Assembly: GCA_032164295.1 (NCBI GenBank)
Contig: JAJHTX010000002.1
Coordinates: 3,596,001-3,660,000, forward strand
Length of the DNA: 64,000 bases
Direction of reading: 5' to 3'
Source: Inonotus obliquus
Taxonomy: Eukaryota > Basidiomycota > Agaricomycetes > Hymenochaetales > Hymenochaetaceae
Shown in pieces: positions 58,301 through 64,000 of this stretch. A model generated the notes under the pieces. The model saw nothing but the letters and a program-made list of their open reading frames with translations, ran no database searches and was not told the DNA's origin. Each line of letters opens with the position of its first letter. The stretch's first letter is position 1. Both the position numbers and the translations under genes were made by a program.

Positions 58301-61087
58301 AGGGGACTTGGTTACCTCGCCTCTGGTAGCGTTGATAAACGTCGTGCCGGGGGAAAGCTAGCATTGGTGCGATTGCTTCATGTCCTGGTCGAGCATGACG
58401 GGCAACTCTACGGAAAGTGAGTAAATCAGCATGAAATAGGACCTTGTACTAACTAATGGCGTGCTAATAGTTCGGCTGCGGAAACTGCGGCACGTGCTGC
58501 GCTGCTGCCTCGACTAGCAACTTCTCAAGAAACGGGAGCAAATGCGTTCCTGAATGCACCAACGGCAGCATCGCTAGCGACAGGGACATTTGGATCGGCC
58601 GGCAGAAACGAGAGCCCGTTGGCTGAATATTCTGTTCGTCGTTCGGCGCTCGAGACCGTGCAAGACTTCCTTCTTTGGGGTGAGAAGCGGAAAGCTTATC
58701 ATTACGCCTTGGACGAAAGGATGTGGGCACACGCCATGGTAATATCCAGTAGTGTTGACAAGGAGGCGTTTAAAGAGGTGGTAAACGAGTTTGTACGGAG
58801 TGAGCTAGGCGTAAAACCCGGATCACACTCGGACATGTCGGTAACTAATGGATTAGAGAGCTTACGCCTCGCATACAGCCTCTTTTCAGGCCAGTCTTCG
58901 ACCGCCGGTAAGTCGTACACTTTTCTTTGAGGGATTGCATGCTAAATGTTATTAAAGTACAACATCTACTTCCTGTGAAGTCTCTACAAACTGGCCCGTC
59001 ATTGACTCTTCAGCCGCCGACCCCAATCAACCACATGACTCCCTTATCACCAAGCTTTCCCTCTCCAGCGCAGGCAACGAACATTCCCTTAGAGATCCTC
59101 TCTCAATGGCCTGAACACGCAGTCATGCTTTTCTCTGGTCAGATGGGCGCCGAAACATCGAGCGCCTTAACAACTCTCGGGGACTACTTGCTTAGTAACG
59201 ACTGGGTAGAAGCTGCTCACTGCTGGTTGGTCGTCATTCCTCTACTATGCAAAGATGTCTAATGGAACCTCATTAGTTACCTTCTGTCACCTCAAACGTC
59301 TCCAATTGGTGGTGTGGGAGTACCGTCCGTGCGAGTTGTTCTTGTGGGATCCCAAAGTCCTCATCGGAATGCGTCGTTCTTTACGGACCCTGATGCCTTT
59401 ATCTTCAGCGAGATATTAGAATTTGCGTTGTCATTGCATCCGCCTGTGAAGGGGCAGGAAGCCTTTGCGGGGTTCCCTCATTTACAGGTATATAGACTCA
59501 TGCGAGCTTACCAACTAGCGGAGATGGGTCAGACTTCACTGGCAAAGAGATACTGCGAGGCAATTACAGCCACTCCGCTTCGGCCTTCTCCCTATTTATC
59601 TCACCTCTTCTCAGAAAGGTTGAGGGAGCTCTACAACCAGCTCAATGGAGATCCTGAGCTAGACAAGTCAAACTCCTGGATTGGTGGCAAGCTCGCAAAA
59701 CCTAGCCTTGGTAGCGTTGGTGATTGGATCGGGAGGTTCGTTGCTGGTGAAACGGAGCCTTCATCTCCTACCGGAAGGGAATCATCATTGGCTAAGGACC
59801 CTGCGTATGCTGGAGCATTTTCGCGCTTCAGTAACATATCCTCGACGAACAACTCGAGAGGATCCTCGCCTGTCCCATCCATCACCCATAGTAGTGCTCC
59901 ACCAAGCATACTTCCTGGGAGGACTGGATCAGCTGCCGGATTCCGATCTGTTCCCAATTATTCTCCAAGTGACCGCGCGTCTCCCGCTTTCGATCATGGT
60001 CAATACGACTTGAAGAACGTGCCGCCGCCACGAGCTCTTGCTTCAGAATCCAGTACGGGATCTTATGGTTATGATGGAAGTGCAAATGGCCATCCCATTG
60101 GAAATGGAACGGCAATCCATGAAAATGGTGAACAGTCTCAGGGAGGCGGAGGATGGTGGAGCGCAGTGTACGGTGACAACAACGGCCCGACTCCAACGGC
60201 TTCCACCTTCACGAAAATGACTATCCAGGCAAGCGAAGCCGAGTCTGGGAGCTCCGGCTTTGTCTCGTTAATGGACAATTACAACTCTTTCACGCCTTCT
60301 CCATCTGCTACGGCATACACAAACAAGAAGACCGAAGAACCGGATGATTTTGATGATGACCTCGGTCTCGGAAATAACGCAAGCAAGAAAAAGAGCGATG
60401 AGAAGGAAGATGGTGAGAGTAAACCTGAGAAAGTGGAGGATAAGAAGGAAGAACCCAAGAATCAAGGTGCGCTGAATATTTCCACGACTGAGAAAGTGAA
60501 CGCTAACCAGAGCTATCAGATACGAGTTCCAACAACAACGCAGGTTCCTCTTCGTGGCTCGGGCGCTGGTTTAGTCGACCCAACTCTACCAAGCCAGCTC
60601 CGATTAAAGCTAAATTGGGTGAAGAAACTTCATTCTACTACGACAAAGAATTAAAGAGATGGGTCAACAAGAAGGTAGATAACGCTTTTGACTATGTTGG
60701 ACGATGACTAACAAGCAACTTCAGGCTGGCGCAGAAACTCCCAAACCCGCTGCTCCGCCCCCACCTCCCTCTAGAGCACAGACCGCTTCTCCTTCCAGAT
60801 CCGCGCAAGCCTCTGCTGCAGGACCACCCCCACCGTCTCCAATGCCACCTCCGAGACGACCTTCGTCTGCAATGGACGCAGGCTCGTCCGCTCCGCTGAA
60901 AAGAAACCTCACGCCATTACGCTCAAGTTTGATTCCAGAGGAAGGTCCGGGAGCTGCTCTGTCCGCTCCTCCCACACCTGCCGTTATGTCTTCACTATCA
61001 GCCACGCCACCGATGGGTAGACCCAAGTCTGCTGCAAAGAAAAATGTGCGCAGTCGCTATGTGGACGTTTTCCAACAACCTTCGTAG
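55371..61087 (+). CDS. SEC16: COPII assembly scaffold Sec16
   Basis: Seven exons (55371-57348, 57411-58416, 58471-58907, 58958-59225, 59277-60466, 60511-60674, 60725-61087) encode 1801 residues. The first 850 are disordered, with an early acidic/aromatic motif ([16 protein letters not shown]) and many Tyr/Pro/Ser repeats. The central conserved domain starts about 853 ([17 protein letters not shown]) and continues through [20 protein letters not shown] and [14 protein letters not shown] to the ancestral coatomer element fold. The C-terminal region has the Sec23-binding segment ([20 protein letters not shown]), then Pro-rich sequence ending [10 protein letters not shown]. Role: a peripheral ER protein that marks ER exit sites and templates COPII coats. 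The intron 60467-60510 (44 nt) was placed because it alone restores the conserved WLGRWFSR and KAKLGEE block. Confidence 0.94.
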
Positions 61088-61264
61088 ACTTTATATACGA
61101 TATTTGTAATTTTATTCAGCTTATTTTTTTTCTCGGAAGTTGCTCTTTGACAAAAATTCCCTCCTGATTTGCATGTTTTGAATTTGTCACAACGCGGTGT
61201 TCGTCAATGCAATAATGATAAACTGCTTCTATTTGCAAGCATGTTACCGACATACATGAAAAGA

Positions 61265-62514
61265 TCAGAACACGTATGAAAATGGATAACCTGTTAGTGC
61301 GATGTCAGTGAAAGTCCTCTCGTCTCAATGAAGCTGACGTACCGCCGTTTTTGACTTTGAAATCCTTGATCAGCGCAGAGAATGTCACGATGACCAGGAC
61401 GGTGAAGGAAACAACAGCAGCCTTTTGGATTTGTCTCTTCGGTTGCAGTGGTGCTCCCAAGATTAATCCGAGGAAGGATGCCGACAGTGTGAAGTCTAAA
61501 ACATTTCAGCGTCAAAGCTTGTTCAAAACGAGGCAAAGGGAGAGTTTAGAAGGTTACATACATTTGAAAGCAACAGTCCAAATTTCCGCGCCCACTTGGG
61601 TTTGGAATCCAGGTGTCATGCTATGTTCTTTTGTGCGATAAGGCATACCACGAATCCTAACGAACATGAAACCAGAGGTCATGACGAGGATAGTTGAGAT
61701 GGTTATTAAAGCCCATGTCCAGCGATTAAGAATGACAGGGAATACGAGACGCGCTGCGAGTGCGCAGATGACAAGGCTGGTTGAGACGGAGAGGACTAGA
61801 CCCCAATCGATTGGGACGCGGTAAGGGATTGGAGCGGGTGTGAAGTTGGAGAGTTGGATGGCAAATTCTTTTGCGTCGTTACCGCTAATTGAGTCGGTTA
61901 GGAGTTGTTGTGGACAGCTAGGTGTAGATATGGGGACACGTACAAGTTGTTGAAGTCGTAGTTGAAGGCATCTGTCTTGCCGCTTGCCAACATGTTAGGA
62001 CCATGAGTAGGTGGATAGAACGTTACAACTGGAGCCGACATAAGTCGGAGCTAATGGATTTATGAGCAAGACAGGAATATAACGATGTATTGTTCTTCAG
62101 CTCACCTTCCTGAATACATTCTCTGCGTCTGCGAAGTCAGCCGAAGCGAAGAAATGCTTGTCTCGTACTTCCTTCGATACGGTCTGCCATGCTTTCGAAA
62201 CGGCATGGAACGACGGATCGAATTCCCTAAACTTCTACTTCAACAACCTGTACACCACACATTCCTATAGACTACAGAAAAACGTACTTGCACGGAGTAC
62301 ACTTCATGTTCTTATTGAGCGCAGTAAGCTGAACAACAGCAGACCAATTCCGTTTCGACGAAGTCAATTCATCAAAGAGTTGTTCGTCAAGTTTGATTAC
62401 ACCGTCTGGGGATGCACTAGCGAGAGCTGAGAACTTTCCTATAGGTGATTGAGAGTTGGTAGCTGCCAGACATAATGGGAAAGCAGCTAGTGCTAGTAAT
62501 AGTGGTTTGAGCAT
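61265..62514 (-). CDS. OST3: Oligosaccharyltransferase thioredoxin-like subunit Ost3/Ost6
   Basis: Six exons (62514-62288, 62226-62106, 62050-61944, 61884-61562, 61495-61343, 61290-61265) encode 318 residues. A cleavable signal peptide (MLKPLLLALAAFPLCLA) is followed by a lumenal thioredoxin-like domain with the redox pair Cys72-Thr-Pro-Cys75 and PVVTFYPPTHGPN. Four membrane helices then follow (for example WALITISTILVMTSGFMFV; ending GGYPFSYVF), the Ost3/Ost6/TUSC3 plan. Known role: forms transient disulfides with nascent chains so that the complex can glycosylate Asn sites near cysteines in the ER. It is a natural partner of DPM2 at 26.4 kb in the same pathway. Confidence 0.93.
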
Positions 62515-62663
62515 TGTGGAGGTTATGAGCTGAGTATGCTGCGCTTGCACGCGCTACGTGTCATACATACAGAACGCGTGATCGACGCGTCTTTCTCGTA
62601 AACAAGTAAGTACATACTCTAGGTAGGGACGGAGACTCCTTCAGTTCCCTCACCACCATTCTC
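62515..62663. promoter_or_regulatory. Divergent promoter of OST3 and PIK1
   Basis: A 149 bp gap between start codons, carrying the 15-mer CGTGATCGACGCGTC plus an overlapping upstream ACGCGT at 62574-62579, so two ACGCGT boxes in close succession. Confidence 0.6.
62577..62591 (+). promoter_or_regulatory. CGTGATCGACGCGTC element (MluI-box type)
   Basis: Identical over 15 bp to the site at 35276-35290. It lies 63 bp from the OST3 start and 73 bp from the PIK1 start. Confidence 0.5.
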
Positions 62664-64000
62664 ATGTCGTCGCATGCTCTGCTCCTTCGTCTATTTCTTT
62701 CACCTTCATTCTTTTCGGTCAATGTCGCTCTCAAGTATCTTATGCAATATCATGATAATATCGGAATCACTTATTACTTGACACGAAGACTTCGCGAATT
62801 CGATATTAAAGAGTTACAGGATGTGTGGGGATTCATTTGGTGAGTATTTGTTCCCATGCAGGTTTGAATAGAGCGATTAATGGGAGTATAGTCACCTCTT
62901 GTTGACTAGACCATCAATGTCCAGAGCTCTGGAATCCTTCGTGGTAGAGACATGTGAGAGATCAACGCATATGGCTATGTTCGTACGTCTGGAATATTCA
63001 CAGTTTAGCTTCTGCTTTCTAAACTGAACGCGCGAATAGACGCTGTGGTTCATGCAGGCACACCTTAAGGACCTTGCGTCCCGAAGTAAAGATTCCAAAC
63101 CATTCGTGATATGCCATCGAATTCTGCATCGATGTCATGAAATCATCTTCGAGGATTCTCCAGGTTTAGTCACTGGGCCTTACTCCGGTATGAAAATCAG
63201 GTCACGGAAATTCTTACAACGATATCGCGTCAAGCCACACCTCCAACCGGCAATTATTGGAATGAGCTGCGTCCTTGCCGGAGCCCCTGGATTGCCTGTA
63301 ATGACGAACATCGTGGGTCAAGTTGCTCTAGAGCAGGGTCGAGTGGATGAGTCGAAGAACGATGTGAGAAGTTTTGAGCTTCGGACCGACGAAACTCCTT
63401 CTCCTTCTCCCGCTCTACAGGACAAGGAAGATCAAAGAGCCGGAGATGGAAATGAAGACGAGGAAGAGGAAAAGGAGGACGAGGAACAAGAAGCTGACGA
63501 AATACAAGATAGCCCTCCAGAGGGAGAAAGACTGAAGGATGACTTGAGGCTTAGAGCTGTAACGCAATCTCAAAGATTACGATTAGCTGCACGAACAACT
63601 CCTACGCTTTCTACGCTAAAGGATGCAGTCCGACATTCACTAGCCATCGACGACCCTTTCGGACAATTAGATGCATCCTCGACCAATGCTTTACCGTACC
63701 AATCTTCTCCTGCCGTATCGGCATCGAAGAAGTCACGTCAGTCGGGGAGTGCGGATTTCGTTGAGGCTCTCATCCGGGAATACGATTGGGAAGCACAAAG
63801 ACACCTCTTGCAGTCACATTACTGTCATTCACAGGTATGCTTTATTCAGGTATTTGTTTTTGTAAGAAGCTGAAATCAGGATAGATCCAGTTCGTTCAGT
63901 CTCTTGAGAACATTTCCAGTCGCCTACTAGTCGTGCCAAAGCTCGCAAGGGTGAGTGCGCTTCGAGCCGAACTGACTACAGTCAATCATAAGCTGCCAAC
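62664..64000 (+). CDS. PIK1: Phosphatidylinositol 4-kinase Pik1 (PI4K-beta type), N-terminal part
   Basis: The gene runs off the right edge. Exons so far are 62664-62839, 62892-62982, 63040-63834 and 63885->64000. The N-terminus HALLLRLFLSPSFFSVNVAL then YHDNIGITYYLTRRLREFD is the lipid-kinase-unique helical region of Pik1, and HSQIQFVQSLENISSRLLVV, PKLARVSALRAELTTVNHKL lies just before the expected frequenin-binding and catalytic parts. Between them is an acidic linker (GNEDEEEEKEDEEQEADEIQ) and a Ser/Pro-rich stretch typical of regulatory phosphorylation. Role: makes PI4P at the Golgi for secretion, and in yeast also in the nucleus. The catalytic domain is outside the window. Confidence 0.85.

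Noticed and set aside
60511..60654. SEC16 frame ending at 60652-60654
   Set aside because: A 44 nt intron (60467-60510) switches to the frame with the conserved Sec23-binding block and continues to 61087.
1..64000. A biosynthetic cluster, transposon or viral insertion
   Set aside because: The recognised genes are conserved housekeeping functions. I saw no polyketide, terpene or transporter set, no long terminal repeats, transposase or reverse transcriptase motifs.

Overview
This is a gene-dense nuclear segment of a filamentous basidiomycete, most likely a mushroom-forming agaricomycete. The evidence is the compact layout, the many 45-65 nt GT-AG introns (often several per gene, some exons only 3-11 nt), the very short intergenic gaps and the recognisable fungal proteins. 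I resolved 20 protein genes exon by exon with consistent reading phase, plus part of a giant gene and one F-box pseudogene. I saw no convincing tRNA, rRNA, transposon, CRISPR array or viral remnant, but could not search exhaustively.

Layout. 1-3.6 kb: 3' part of the CAF-1 large subunit (+), SPC24 (-) and linker histone H1 copy A (-). 4.2-7.9 kb: a degenerate AMP-binding protein (+) and H1 copy B (+). 8.0-11.1 kb: ATP12 (-) diverging from a pirin (+). 11.3-14.5 kb: NSA1/WDR74 (-) diverging from RMD5/GID2 (+). 15.0-17.7 kb: an unnamed CCCH / RG-rich / GW-WG-repeat / coiled-coil protein (+). 18.0-19.5 kb: broken F-box gene. 19.9-23.9 kb: SFI1-like spindle pole protein (+). 24.3-26.8 kb: DUF4211 protein (-) diverging from tiny DPM2 (+). 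26.9-35.2 kb: giant C1-domain protein (-) diverging from TRS120 (+, to 40.1 kb). 40.3-41.9 kb: VPS55 (-) and ELF1 (-). 42.1-50.2 kb: kinesin-5 then kinesin-1 in tandem (+). 51.8-54.8 kb: Pumilio-family protein (+) behind a 1.6 kb gene-free stretch. 55.4-61.1 kb: SEC16 (+). 61.3-62.5 kb: OST3/OST6 (-) diverging from PIK1 (+, runs off the end).

Themes. Chromosome and spindle proteins are frequent (CAF-1, two H1s, SPC24, SFI1, kinesin-5), as are ER/Golgi trafficking and glycosylation proteins (DPM2, OST3, SEC16, TRS120, VPS55, PIK1). This is co-location of housekeeping genes, not an operon. Six gene pairs diverge from gaps of about 130-310 bp. Several gaps carry a GACGCG core, and two share an exact 15-mer that contains the MluI box ACGCGT. 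The observations most worth following are the GW-repeat CCCH protein (possible Argonaute-hook platform), the giant C1 protein and the probably catalytically dead AMP-binding protein.
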